DNA of 51,929 nucleotides from Flavobacterium enshiense DK69 (lineage in GTDB: Bacteria > Bacteroidota > Bacteroidia > Flavobacteriales > Flavobacteriaceae), in the NCBI RefSeq assembly GCF_000498495.1, contig NZ_AVCS01000032.1, positions 1-51,929 of the forward strand, written 5' to 3'. The position numbers and the translations under genes are program-made. Numbering within the stretch: position 1 is the stretch's first letter; the number at the start of each line of letters is the position of its first letter. Below the pieces are notes generated by a model. It searched no databases. It saw nothing but the letters and a program-made list of their open reading frames with translations, and was not told the origin of the DNA. Shown here one piece after another: positions 1 through 8,866 of this stretch.

Positions 1-2670
1 AATACTGGATCATGTACCAGCGGATCAGCAACAGGAATCGTTTATCCTGCGAAGCCATCTCCTCCTGTAGTAACGAATACTTGCAATGCAGCCTTAACGA
101 TACCGGCCTTAACGGATGTAACCGGCTTTACTCGTCAATATAGTTTTGATGGCGGAACAACATGGGGTACTAGCAATTCATCAGGAACAACGCCGGGCTG
201 TTATACGATGAAAACAAGATATGTGCTGGCGGCAGCTTGCGGCGGAACGTTAGCAGGAGCTGAAGCTCCATGCGAAGCATCGGACGCAGGCAATGCAGTG
301 ATTTTCCCAACCGCCCCCTCAGCTCCAACAGTTAATTCAGGTTGTGGTAGTGCTATTGTAGTTACCCCTCCTAGTGCTGTAACGGGCTTTACCATTCAAT
401 ATAGTTTTGATGACGGAGTGAACTGGGGTGCAAATACACCGCCAACTGCGGATAATTGTGATGGTTACAAAATAAAAACCCGTTATGTAATAACTGATGT
501 ATGCGGTGGTACCAGCGCTGGTACAGGAGGTAGTGGCAGCTGCGGAGCATCAGAGGCTACAACAAGGGTTTTAGATAAGACAGCTCCGACATTGGTAAAT
601 GCAAGCACAGCTTGTAGCAGTCTGAATCAGAGTGATCTCAACCAGTGTCTGAGTGCAGCGCAAGCTTTTGATGCCAATACATTGGCAGAATCGGTAGCGG
701 CATTGTATCAGGACAATTGCGATACATCTGTAACAGCCACGCTGACCAATACGACTCCAGGGGCTGAAAACAGCGATTGCAGCTGGTCATTTACTTATGA
801 GTATACGATAGTAGATAATTGCAATAACAGCGTTACTTGCCAAGTGGAGTACAGCGGCGGTGATAATGAAGCTCCGACATTGGTAGACGCAGACATAGAT
901 TGTAGTAGCCTGAATCAAAGTAATCTAAACCAGTGTCTGAGTGCAGCGGAAGCTTTTGATGCCAGTACATTGGCAGCATCAGTAGCAGCGTTGTATCAGG
1001 ACAATTGCGATACATCTGTAACGGCCACGCATACCTTTACAACTCCGGGGACAGGAAACAGCAATTGCAGTTGGTCATTTACCTATGAGTTTACGATAGT
1101 AGATAATTGCCAGAATAGCGTTACTTGCAATGTGGAGTACAACGGCGGCGATAATGAAGCGCCAACCATTCCCCTCAATACCACCTTTAGCCTATCCGTG
1201 GATAAAACATCCCTTTGGCCACCAAACCATAAAATGGTTGATATAGCGATAACAACAAATGCTTCAGATAATTGTGGAATAGCCAGCGGTCGTGTAAAAG
1301 TAACGAGCAATGAACCATTTAATGCTATTGGGGATGGCAATACTGATTCGGATATTTGGATAGGAACTAATCAAAGTATCAGCGGACAATCAGTGGAAGG
1401 TACTGCAGTAATGGGCGATGATGGTAAGCTTCACATTCAACTTCGTGCCGAAAGATCTGGGGTTCAGGCATTAGTTACTCCTGATATTGGCAGAACTTAT
1501 ACCATTGAAGTTTTAAGTTTAACCGATGCATGTGATCATGTATTGACGTTGACAGAACCAAGACCAACAACTGCTGTCACCGTTGCTCACAACATTACGG
1601 GGCCTAATGCCGGAAAATCAATTAAATTAGGAGAAACTATTAATTTGACCGGAACATTTTGGGATAAACCAGGTAACAGGCATTCTGTGAAATGGTCTAT
1701 TGATGGTACAATCGTTAATGGTGTAGTAACTGCTGAGCCAAGTGGAAATAGAGCGGGAAAAGTGTCGGGAAGTTTTAAACCGACTGCAGCAGGTGTATAT
1801 AAAATACGAATGAACGTTACTGATCAAAATGGAATAACCAGTTATGCTACAACAAATGGTGATTACGAAGCCTATTTTGTAGTGTACGATCCAAAAGGTG
1901 GTTATACATATGGAGGGGGTAAATTCATTTCGCCGGAGGGGGCCTTAACAGCAAGACCCAATCTTACGGATAAAGTCGCCTTCGGATTTGCTTCCAATTA
2001 TGTTAAAAACGCGACAAATCCGAAGGGTGAGACCCAAATCGATTTAAAAATCAGTGATGGCGAGTATAATTTTGGTTTTAACGCTTTAAATTATGATTAT
2101 CTGGTTGTTAACGGCAATAAAGCTCAATATAAAGGTTTAGGTAAAACTATTATAAATGGGGTAGAGCAAGGCGGATTGGCATTTGTTTTAACGGTTATTG
2201 ACGGGAAAAATCAAACCACTCCTACCGGATCAGATAAATTTAGGCTGAAAATTTATAATAAAAACACAGGAGTTGTTATTTATGATAATCAGCCTGGAGC
2301 CAGTGAAACTGCTGATCCGACGACTGCAATTGCTGACCCGAAAGCAGATGGTACTGATATTGTTGTGGTAAGTACCCCTTCAGGAACAGCGAAACCAGGG
2401 GATATAGATGAAATTAAACCAGTAGCAGTTTCTTTCAATGTCAAAGCTTATCCAAACCCTAGTAACAATCAGTTCACATTTGAAATTGAGAGTGAGAGCA
2501 GCGACGATATCAATATAACTGTATTAGATATTTCCGGAAGATTGATAAAAGAAATGACCAATGTCAAAGAGTCTAAAGTAACTTTTGGTGAAAGCCTTCC
2601 AAGAGGGGTTTATTTTGCAATGGTTCAACAAGGTAATAATCAAAAAACGATCCGAATAGTTAAGGAATAA
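1..2670 (+). CDS. T9SS-exported cysteine-rich surface protein, 5' end outside window
   Basis: The frame is open from base 1, so the N-terminus and signal peptide lie outside the window; the ATG at 208 is internal. It holds repeated units containing a YSFDxGxxWG motif and then two near-identical cysteine-containing units of about 90 residues (encoded about 580-1150), resembling HYR/Ig-like modules of Bacteroidota adhesins. The last 75 residues form a type A T9SS sorting domain (AYPNPSNNQF, then DISGRLIKE, ending TIRIVKE), which directs export across the outer membrane and attachment. A hairpin terminator follows directly. The domain class is secure; the ligand is unknown. Confidence 0.85.
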   Translation, partial: NTGSCTSGSATGIVYPAKPSPPVVTNTCNAALTIPALTDVTGFTRQYSFDGGTTWGTSNSSGTTPGCYTMKTRYVLAAACGGTLAGAEAPCEASDAGNAVIFPTAPSAPTVNSGCGSAIVVTPPSAVTGFTIQYSFDDGVNWGANTPPTADNCDGYKIKTRYVITDVCGGTSAGTGGSGSCGASEATTRVLDKTAPTLVNASTACSSLNQSDLNQCLSAAQAFDANTLAESVAALYQDNCDTSVTATLTNTTPGAENSDCSWSFTYEYTIVDNCNNSVTCQVEYSGGDNEAPTLVDADIDCSSLNQSNLNQCLSAAEAFDASTLAASVAALYQDNCDTSVTATHTFTTPGTGNSNCSWSFTYEFTIVDNCQNSVTCNVEYNGGDNEAPTIPLNTTFSLSVDKTSLWPPNHKMVDIAITTNASDNCGIASGRVKVTSNEPFNAIGDGNTDSDIWIGTNQSISGQSVEGTAVMGDDGKLHIQLRAERSGVQALVTPDIGRTYTIEVLSLTDACDHVLTLTEPRPTTAVTVAHNITGPNAGKSIKLGETINLTGTFWDKPGNRHSVKWSIDGTIVNGVVTAEPSGNRAGKVSGSFKPTAAGVYKIRMNVTDQNGITSYATTNGDYEAYFVVYDPKGGYTYGGGKFISPEGALTARPNLTDKVAFGFASNYVKNATNPKGETQIDLKISDGEYNFGFNALNYDYLVVNGNKAQYKGLGKTIINGVEQGGLAFVLTVIDGKNQTTPTGSDKFRLKIYNKNTGVVIYDNQPGASETADPTTAIADPKADGTDIVVVSTPSGTAKPGDIDEIKPVAVSFNVKAYPNPSNNQFTFEIESESSDDINITVLDISGRLIKEMTNVKESKVTFGESLPRGVYFAMVQQGNNQKTIRIVKE

Positions 2671-2687
2671 TGGATTTGATTATTAAA

Positions 2688-2719
2688 AAAACTCCGGCCA
2701 ACAAGCCGGAGTTTTTTTA
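2688..2719 (+). terminator. Rho-independent terminator
   Basis: ACTCCGGC (2691-2698), loop CAACAA, GCCGGAGT (2705-2712), then a T run, 18 bases after the stop of the first surface protein. Nearly the same hairpin follows the second surface protein. Confidence 0.9.
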
Positions 2720-3212
2720 ATATTATGTCATCAAAATGGTAATTTAACCCGTTGGCGTAATTCATTTGTATTTGTTTCACCATATAGGAACATAGTTTTT
2801 ATGGATTCTTATTATAACCAATCATAAGCTATATAAAACCAAGAATTGGTCTATGGAATTTTTTTTAACTATGTTTCTATGTGGTTATTTTTATTTATTT
2901 TTTAAAATTTAAGAATTTTTAATTATTGTACCCAACGGTGAAAAATTTAAATCTGTAAAACTGCTTTAGGCAGTTTTTTTGTGCCTTTTATCGAAAACTT
3001 AATGTCTTGTTAAGATTCTTATAAGCATAATTCTAAATTAGAGTTCAAATTATCGAATTTTTATAGCAACTGGTTTAAAAGTGCTCAAATATAACAGTGG
3101 GCACTTAAGCCTTTACAAGTTTACCCCATTTATTGATTTTCGGGATCGGGCAGTAGTGTCTGTTACCATTCCCTGCAAGACGTACGTATGACTAAACCGT
3201 AACAATTTTGTT
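2720..3212. other. Non-coding stretch between the two surface-protein genes
   Basis: About 490 bases, AT-rich, with no convincing ORF. The only clear structure is an orphan terminator-like hairpin at 2957-2980 (AAAACTGC, loop TTTAG, GCAGTTTT, T run). It may end a short unannotated transcript or be the relic of a lost gene. I see no perfect TAnnTTTG box on the + strand here. Confidence 0.5.
2957..2980 (+). terminator. Orphan hairpin with T run
   Basis: Perfect 8-bp stem AAAACTGC/GCAGTTTT, 5-base loop, T run on the + strand. No gene lies directly upstream, so any small transcript it ends starts within 2720-2957. Confidence 0.6.
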
Positions 3213-3254
3213 ATGGGCTTAAATAGAGTTTATTGTTTAATAAATACCACAACT

Positions 3255-5282
3255 ATGGAAACATTACTACTTAAAAAAGGGTTTTGGAGGAATTTAGTAT
3301 TATTTACGGCCTTATCATTCACAACTGTAATCTTTGGTAAGACGAAGTTAGTGGATAATAATTTGCATTATTTAAGGGCTTCACCGACTATTTACTCTGA
3401 TAGGGACGACTATTATTCGGGGGGTTCTAAATTAATAACGACGGCTAACGGTCTTTCATCGGGTTTGAATGTGGAGGTTATTTTTAAGGGTAATGATGAT
3501 CCTACAACTACAGTTCTTACACGTACATTGGGTACTAACCCATCAGCTTGTGGAGGAAGTGTGACTTTTACTGCAACAGTTTCAAATGCTGGTCAGAGTA
3601 ACAATAATCCAAAATGCGGATCAGTAACATTTTATGACGGACCAATATCTAACGGAATAACCATAGGAACGGGTGATCTGACTAATGGGCCTAATGGAAA
3701 TGTTGTCGCCTTCACTACCAGTTCACTTTCACCCGGCGTTACCCATACCATTACTGCTGTTTATTCACCAAGTGGTAGTAATTGTAAATTTCTCGGATCT
3801 ACCTCTTTTCCGGTATCTCATGTAGTAAATGCACCAACTGAAGCTGTATTTAGCACTCATCCTGCAGATATTACTGTTTCATGCGGAGCAATTCCTACAT
3901 TAAGTTCTTTAAGTTATACTAATGGTTTAACGGGACTTTGTGGGATTAATGGATCAGTACCTTCCACACAAAGTGCACAAATTCCTTCTGGTATTTGTGG
4001 CGGCGTAATCACTGAAACATGGACTTTTACGGATGCATTTTCCAGAACTATCACGCATAGTAGAACAATTAGGGTAAATCCGCCAGAAGTTGCTTCTTTT
4101 GACCCTGTGATTGATATCACTGTGGATTGCGGTGCGGCGACTACGAGTTCTTTGGCTTATACTAACGGAAAAATGGGCGACTGTGAAATCAAAGGTTCGG
4201 TAACGTCCACTTTAAGCGTTCAGGATCCGGCTGGATACTGTGGCGGGGACATTACTGAGAGTTGGACCTATACCGATAATTGCAACCGAACCATTACGGC
4301 TTCACGCATCATCCATGTCAGACCAGCAGCGGAAGCTTCATTTGCATCCGTAAGCGATATTAATGTGGATTGCGGTGCGGCGACTAGGAGTTCCTTGGAT
4401 TATACCAATGGAAGAACAGGCAACTGTGAAATCAAGGGTTCGGTAACGTCCACTTTAAGCGATCAGGATCCGGCTGGATACTGCGGTGGGGACATTACGG
4501 AGAGCTGGACTTATACCGATAGTTGCAACAGAACAATTACGGCATCCCGAACAATCCATGTTAGACCAAAAGCGGAAGCTTCTTTTGCAACTGTAAGCGA
4601 TATTACTGTGGATTGCGGTGCGGCAACTACGAGTACCTTGGGTTATACCAATGGAAAAACGGGCAACTGTGAAATCAGCGGTTTGGTAACGTCCACTTTA
4701 AGCGTTCAGGATCCGGCTGGGTTCTGTGACGGTGATATTACGGAGAGTTGGACCTATACAGATAATTGCAACAGAACAATCACCAAATCCCGAACAATCC
4801 ATGTTAGACCAATAGAAGTTGCTTCAGAAGATGTCCCTTGCTCTCCTGGAAGCAGCGGTGTACCAAAAGTGTATCTTTGCCATAAAACAGGTAGCGCCAA
4901 AAATCCATGTATAAATATTTGTGTGGATCAGAGCGCTGTGGCAGCGCATTTGGCTCATGGTGATTACTTAGGAGAATGTGCACCAAATTGTGAAAACCGA
5001 AATGTAATACCTGCAAAACAGGTGGACGGAGAAAATGTTGCATTATTTAATGTTAATGCCTATCCAAACCCAAGTAACAATCAGTTCACATTTGAAATTG
5101 AGAGTGAGAGCAGCGACAATATCAATATAAGCGTATTAGATATTTCCGGAAGATTGATAAAAGAATTGACCGATGTCAAAGAGTCCAAAGTAACTTTTGG
5201 TGAAAATCTTCAGAGAGGGGTTTATATTGCAATAGTTCAACAAGGTAATAATCAGAAAACGATCCGAATAGTTAAAGAGTAA
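3255..5282 (+). CDS. T9SS-exported repeat protein with Ig-like and CHK-type domains
   Basis: The start at 3255 is preferred over 3213 because it opens directly into a signal peptide (METLLLKKG, then a hydrophobic stretch). Order: N-terminal Ig-like domain (VTFTATVSN, SVTFYDG); four tandem modules of about 78 residues sharing VDCGAAT, ITESWTYTD and NRTITxSR; a VYLCHKTGS/HLAHGDYLG segment common in Bacteroidota surface proteins; and a C-terminal type A T9SS sorting domain nearly identical to that of the preceding gene. Probably a cell-surface adhesin or matrix protein. The four modules are so alike in DNA that unit-number variation by recombination is likely. Confidence 0.85.
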   Translation: METLLLKKGFWRNLVLFTALSFTTVIFGKTKLVDNNLHYLRASPTIYSDRDDYYSGGSKLITTANGLSSGLNVEVIFKGNDDPTTTVLTRTLGTNPSACGGSVTFTATVSNAGQSNNNPKCGSVTFYDGPISNGITIGTGDLTNGPNGNVVAFTTSSLSPGVTHTITAVYSPSGSNCKFLGSTSFPVSHVVNAPTEAVFSTHPADITVSCGAIPTLSSLSYTNGLTGLCGINGSVPSTQSAQIPSGICGGVITETWTFTDAFSRTITHSRTIRVNPPEVASFDPVIDITVDCGAATTSSLAYTNGKMGDCEIKGSVTSTLSVQDPAGYCGGDITESWTYTDNCNRTITASRIIHVRPAAEASFASVSDINVDCGAATRSSLDYTNGRTGNCEIKGSVTSTLSDQDPAGYCGGDITESWTYTDSCNRTITASRTIHVRPKAEASFATVSDITVDCGAATTSTLGYTNGKTGNCEISGLVTSTLSVQDPAGFCDGDITESWTYTDNCNRTITKSRTIHVRPIEVASEDVPCSPGSSGVPKVYLCHKTGSAKNPCINICVDQSAVAAHLAHGDYLGECAPNCENRNVIPAKQVDGENVALFNVNAYPNPSNNQFTFEIESESSDNINISVLDISGRLIKELTDVKESKVTFGENLQRGVYIAIVQQGNNQKTIRIVKE

Positions 5283-5299
5283 TTGATTTGATTATTACA

Positions 5300-5331
5300 A
5301 AAAACTCCGGTCAACAAGCCGGAGTTTTTTT
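5300..5331. terminator. Bidirectional hairpin terminator
   Basis: AACTCCGG (5303-5310) pairs with CCGGAGTT (5319-5326), with an A run before and a T run after. It can serve the + strand gene ending at 5282 and the convergent minus-strand gene ending at 5360. Confidence 0.85.
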
Positions 5332-5359
5332 ATTTTATATAATAAATAGGAGAGATGAT

Positions 5360-6031
5360 TTAGTTTTCAATGACGATTGCTTCCGGAGTTGCGCCCAAAT
5401 CAAGTAAAATATCTGTAATGGTTTTTACAAAATCTTCCGGGCCACATACGTAGAAATTCTGACTGAAATCCAATATGTTTTCGATGAGGAAATTACGATC
5501 AATTCTTCGACCCTGAAAACCAACTATATTTTCCCTTGTGTAGAAATTTATGAAATTATTTTTCAGCATTTTTTGCAATTCGTTGGCCATTATTACGTCT
5601 TCGGAAGTTTTGTTAACGTATATCAACCGGTTTCCGTGAATCTGGTTGTTTTTATAAAGGTTTCGGAATATTGAAATAAAAGGAGTTATACCTGCACCGG
5701 CGGCAATGAAAACTCCCGGACCTTTGTAATTTATTGTTCCAAAAACATCATGGAGAATTAATTCATCACCAGCGTTTATGCGCCCTAATTCGTTTGTTAC
5801 CCCCTTGCGTTCTTTGTAAATCTTGATCATGAATTCCAAATTGTTTGACTCTTTCAGATTTGTAAAAGTAAATGGACGTTTTTCGTTTTTCCATTGAGGA
5901 CTATTAATGGATACTTCCGTGGCTTGGCCGGGCGTAAATGTATATCCTTCGGGCTTTTCCACCACAAAAGATTTCACATCATGTGTAATAAATTGGGCTT
6001 TTAAGACTTTTACAACATGGCTGGTTTCCAT
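5360..6031 (-). CDS. Ferredoxin/flavodoxin-NADP reductase-like flavoprotein
   Basis: A 223-residue FNR-superfamily protein. RPFTFTN at residues 52-58 is the FAD-binding RxxT-type motif, GAGITP at 112-117 the nucleotide loop, and CGPED near 196-200 the C-terminal NAD(P)H motif. There is no signal peptide, so it is cytosolic. No 2Fe-2S domain is fused, so it needs a separate electron acceptor. It stands alone, 140 bases downstream of the glycan operon and convergent with the surface-protein gene. The physiological partner cannot be told from context. Confidence 0.85.
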   Translation of the reverse strand: METSHVVKVLKAQFITHDVKSFVVEKPEGYTFTPGQATEVSINSPQWKNEKRPFTFTNLKESNNLEFMIKIYKERKGVTNELGRINAGDELILHDVFGTINYKGPGVFIAAGAGITPFISIFRNLYKNNQIHGNRLIYVNKTSEDVIMANELQKMLKNNFINFYTRENIVGFQGRRIDRNFLIENILDFSQNFYVCGPEDFVKTITDILLDLGATPEAIVIEN

Positions 6032-6171
6032 ACGTTCAATTTGAGATTGTGGGACAGTTTTTTTAACATTATTAAAGTTAATGAAAAAAAGTGAGTTGTG
6101 AAATCAGAAGAGATGGGTATTTGAATGCGATAACAGACAAACAATCAAAATTTTAACAATCAAATTTCAAC

Positions 6172-7305
6172 TTACAGTGAATCGGCGACTTTATCATGAA
6201 AAAGCAATATTGCCGAAATAACCTTCTCCACATCCAATTCGTAGAACATAGGGAGTCTTACCAATTTTTCTGAAAAGCTATCCGCATTTGGTAACAGACT
6301 TCCATCGTATTTATTAGAATAATACGGACTCGAATGCAGGCTCTGATAATGGAAAATAGCCAGTATGTTATTATCTTTCAGATAACGGATAAGGCGCGAA
6401 CGATGGACCTCGGAAGGACACACCAGATAAAACATATGCGAATTATTGGACGCAAAATCAGGAATCTCCGGCAATTCAATCTCATTATTTTTTGCCCAAT
6501 CTTTCAAATTTTCATAATAACAGTTCCACATCTGCAATCTTTTTTTCTGGATATCCTCCAATTTTTCAATCTGTGCCCATAAAAAAGCAGCAATTACTTC
6601 GGATGGTAAAAAAGAAGACCCTGTGTCAACCCAAGTATACTTATCGATTTCTCCTCTGAAAAATGCCGCTCTGTTGGTTCCTTTTTCCCAGATTATTTCG
6701 GCACGGGGAATAAATTTTGCATCGTTAATGGTTAACATTCCGCCTTCGCCCGCAATAATATTTTTAGTTTCGTGAAATGAAAATGCCCCCATGTGGCCAA
6801 TAGAGCCTAATGCTTTTCCTTTATAATAAGAATCGATGGCTTGAGCTGCATCTTCAATGATAATTAAATTATATTTCTCGGACAGTCTCATGATTTCGTC
6901 CATATCACAAGCAACACCGGCATAATGAACCGGAACAATAGCCTTGGTCTTAGGAGTAATCAATGCTTCTAATTTCGAAACATCTATATTTGGGTGGTTT
7001 GGACTTGAATCTGCAAAAACAATTTTAGCGCCCTGCCTCACAAAGGCCAGTGCCGTAGACACAAATGTGAAACTCGGAATTATAACTTCGTCTCCTGGTT
7101 GAATGTTGGCCAAAATGGCACACATTTCAAGAGCGTCTGTACAGGAAGTAGTCAACAGTGCTTTTTTAAACCCATATTTTTGTTCAAAGAAAGCCTGGCA
7201 CTTTTGTGTGAACATTCCATTGCCTGAAATTTTACCTGATTTTACAGCTTCTTCAATATATTGGGTTTCTTTCCCGGTAAGATAGGGTTTGTTGAATGGA
7301 ATCAT
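6172..7305 (-). CDS. wecE: dTDP-4-amino-4,6-dideoxygalactose transaminase (WecE/RffA type)
   Basis: A 377-residue DegT/DnrJ/EryC1-fold PLP enzyme. WecE converts dTDP-4-keto-6-deoxyglucose to dTDP-Fuc4N with glutamate as amino donor. It matches the E. coli WecE pattern over its length: start MIPFN, GDEVIIPSFTFVSTA at 71-85, EDAAQ at 151-155, SFHETKN with the PLP lysine at about K181, and EKGTNR followed by FFRG. It is the last gene of a minus-strand operon: its ATG overlaps the stop of the acyltransferase gene at 7303-7307. The family is certain and the subtype likely. Confidence 0.9.
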   Translation of the reverse strand: MIPFNKPYLTGKETQYIEEAVKSGKISGNGMFTQKCQAFFEQKYGFKKALLTTSCTDALEMCAILANIQPGDEVIIPSFTFVSTALAFVRQGAKIVFADSSPNHPNIDVSKLEALITPKTKAIVPVHYAGVACDMDEIMRLSEKYNLIIIEDAAQAIDSYYKGKALGSIGHMGAFSFHETKNIIAGEGGMLTINDAKFIPRAEIIWEKGTNRAAFFRGEIDKYTWVDTGSSFLPSEVIAAFLWAQIEKLEDIQKKRLQMWNCYYENLKDWAKNNEIELPEIPDFASNNSHMFYLVCPSEVHRSRLIRYLKDNNILAIFHYQSLHSSPYYSNKYDGSLLPNADSFSEKLVRLPMFYELDVEKVISAILLFHDKVADSL

Positions 7306-7937
7306 TATCTAATAAATTTGGCAGGATTTCCAACATACAATCCTGATTTTTCAATTTTTTTAATCACTACTGCACCGGCTCCCACCTGAGTTTTTTTACA
7401 AATGGTCAGATTATCGATAATGGTGGAATTTATTCCCAAAACCGATTGCTCCTCAATTTTCACAAAGCCGGCAATCGCTACCCTTGGTGAAAGAAAACAA
7501 TGAGAACCAATATAACTATCATGAGAAATCGTACAATCCAGATTTACGATTGTATTACAATCAATTATCGTGCGCTGGTCGATGGTCGTATTCGGGTAAA
7601 GTACGACACCTTCACGGATTTCCGCTGTAATATCTATTTGGCAGCTGCTATGAATAATCTTTCCAAATGGGATTTTTCCTTTAAAATTTTCAAAAAACTG
7701 TTTTCTCACAGACAGATGTTTGTAACCGATACCCACAAGCAATTCATCAAACTCTTTTTCGAGATAAGCTTTTTCTATAGCATCAGTACCTCCGAGAATC
7801 TTGCAATCAAAAACATTTGGTTCCTTACAAAAATCATCAAAAAAGACCACATTTGAGTAATGATGATCTGTCAAAGCAAAATGGGCAAGTTGTTGGCCTA
7901 AATGGCCGGCTCCGATAACACCTAATGTTTTACTCAT
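7305..7937 (-). CDS. NeuD/PglD-family sugar O/N-acyltransferase
   Basis: A 210-residue protein with an N-terminal Rossmann-like nucleotide-sugar binding fold (GVIGAGHLGQQ at 6-16) and a C-terminal left-handed beta-helix of hexapeptide repeats from about residue 100 (GVVLYPNTTI, SYIGSHCFLSP, QVGAGAVV), the PglD/NeuD layout. It probably transfers an acetyl or other acyl group to the amino sugar made by the adjacent WecE-like enzyme. It overlaps both neighbours (8 bases upstream, about 3 downstream), so translation is coupled. Confidence 0.85.
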   Translation of the reverse strand: MSKTLGVIGAGHLGQQLAHFALTDHHYSNVVFFDDFCKEPNVFDCKILGGTDAIEKAYLEKEFDELLVGIGYKHLSVRKQFFENFKGKIPFGKIIHSSCQIDITAEIREGVVLYPNTTIDQRTIIDCNTIVNLDCTISHDSYIGSHCFLSPRVAIAGFVKIEEQSVLGINSTIIDNLTICKKTQVGAGAVVIKKIEKSGLYVGNPAKFIR

Positions 7938-8856
7938 AAATTCTTTTTACAATTGCATTAGGTCTGCCTTGTACTTGTTTGAAAATCTTATAGATATAGA
8001 TTCCAATGATACCCAGAAAAGTTGAAATTACTCCCAAAATAAGAACATTGATAGCTATAATGGACGTCCATCCCAATTGGACCTGATCTTGATAAATTAA
8101 CTTCTGGATGACAAGATAAATGATAAATAAAAAACTGAAAAAGGAAATTGATAAACCAAAATAGAATAACCATTCCAATGGCTTTCCTGAAAAAGAAGTT
8201 ATGGCCTGAAGCATTAATTTGGCTCTTCGTTTGAATGTGTAAGTACTCGCTCCATCTCTGGCTCCTTTTTTAACAGGAATCCCTTTTTGGTTGAAACCAA
8301 CCCAGTACATCATCCCGCCAATGAATAAATTTGCATCCTGCAATCGAAGTAATTCTTTTACATACTGATGAGTCATTAGCCGTTCGGTTAAGATATTGTG
8401 AGGTATCTTAGTGTCGGAAAGCTTATTAATTAAAATCCAGAAAAGGCTGCCGCTGTTCCGTTCAAGAAAATCTCCCTTTCTGCTTTCCTGAAAACCATAA
8501 ACCACATCCAACGATTGATTTCCTTTAATTTCATTATAGAATTCGACTAAAATTTCAGGAGATGTTTCGAGATCATTGTCGATCAAAAATATATAATCCC
8601 CATTAGCATATTGCAATCCTGCCTGAATAGCATAGTGATGGCCAAAATTTCGGGAGAGGTCAATTATTTTTATCTGCGGAATATCTTTTTTTCGTCCCAA
8701 GAGATATTCAACCGAGTCATCAGGAGAACCATCATTAACAAATAGTAATTCGAAATCATTACATTCAATTGCCGATAAAGCTTTTCCGATTTCAATCAAA
8801 AATTGCTCTAAAAAAACCTTTGATTTGTATAAGGTGGATACTACTGAAATTTTCAT
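7930..8856 (-). CDS. Membrane-anchored family 2 glycosyltransferase (GtrB/DPM-like)
   Basis: A 308-residue GT2 enzyme. NDGS at 41-44 and DND at 93-95 are the nucleotide-sugar and metal-binding motifs, and LSRNFGHH is typical of the dolichyl/undecaprenyl-phosphate transferase branch. Two C-terminal membrane segments (about 225-250 and 260-290) are followed by a basic tail. It likely moves a sugar from a nucleotide donor to a lipid carrier at the inner face of the cytoplasmic membrane. It is second in the operon, 10 bases after the ATP-grasp gene. Confidence 0.85.
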   Translation of the reverse strand: MKISVVSTLYKSKVFLEQFLIEIGKALSAIECNDFELLFVNDGSPDDSVEYLLGRKKDIPQIKIIDLSRNFGHHYAIQAGLQYANGDYIFLIDNDLETSPEILVEFYNEIKGNQSLDVVYGFQESRKGDFLERNSGSLFWILINKLSDTKIPHNILTERLMTHQYVKELLRLQDANLFIGGMMYWVGFNQKGIPVKKGARDGASTYTFKRRAKLMLQAITSFSGKPLEWLFYFGLSISFFSFLFIIYLVIQKLIYQDQVQLGWTSIIAINVLILGVISTFLGIIGIYIYKIFKQVQGRPNAIVKRIYE

Positions 8857-8866
8857 TGATAATATT

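Noticed and set aside
208..2670. ATG at 208 as the true start of the first surface protein
   Set aside because: The frame is open to base 1 and the upstream codons encode another copy of the YSFDGG repeat, so the gene begins outside the window.
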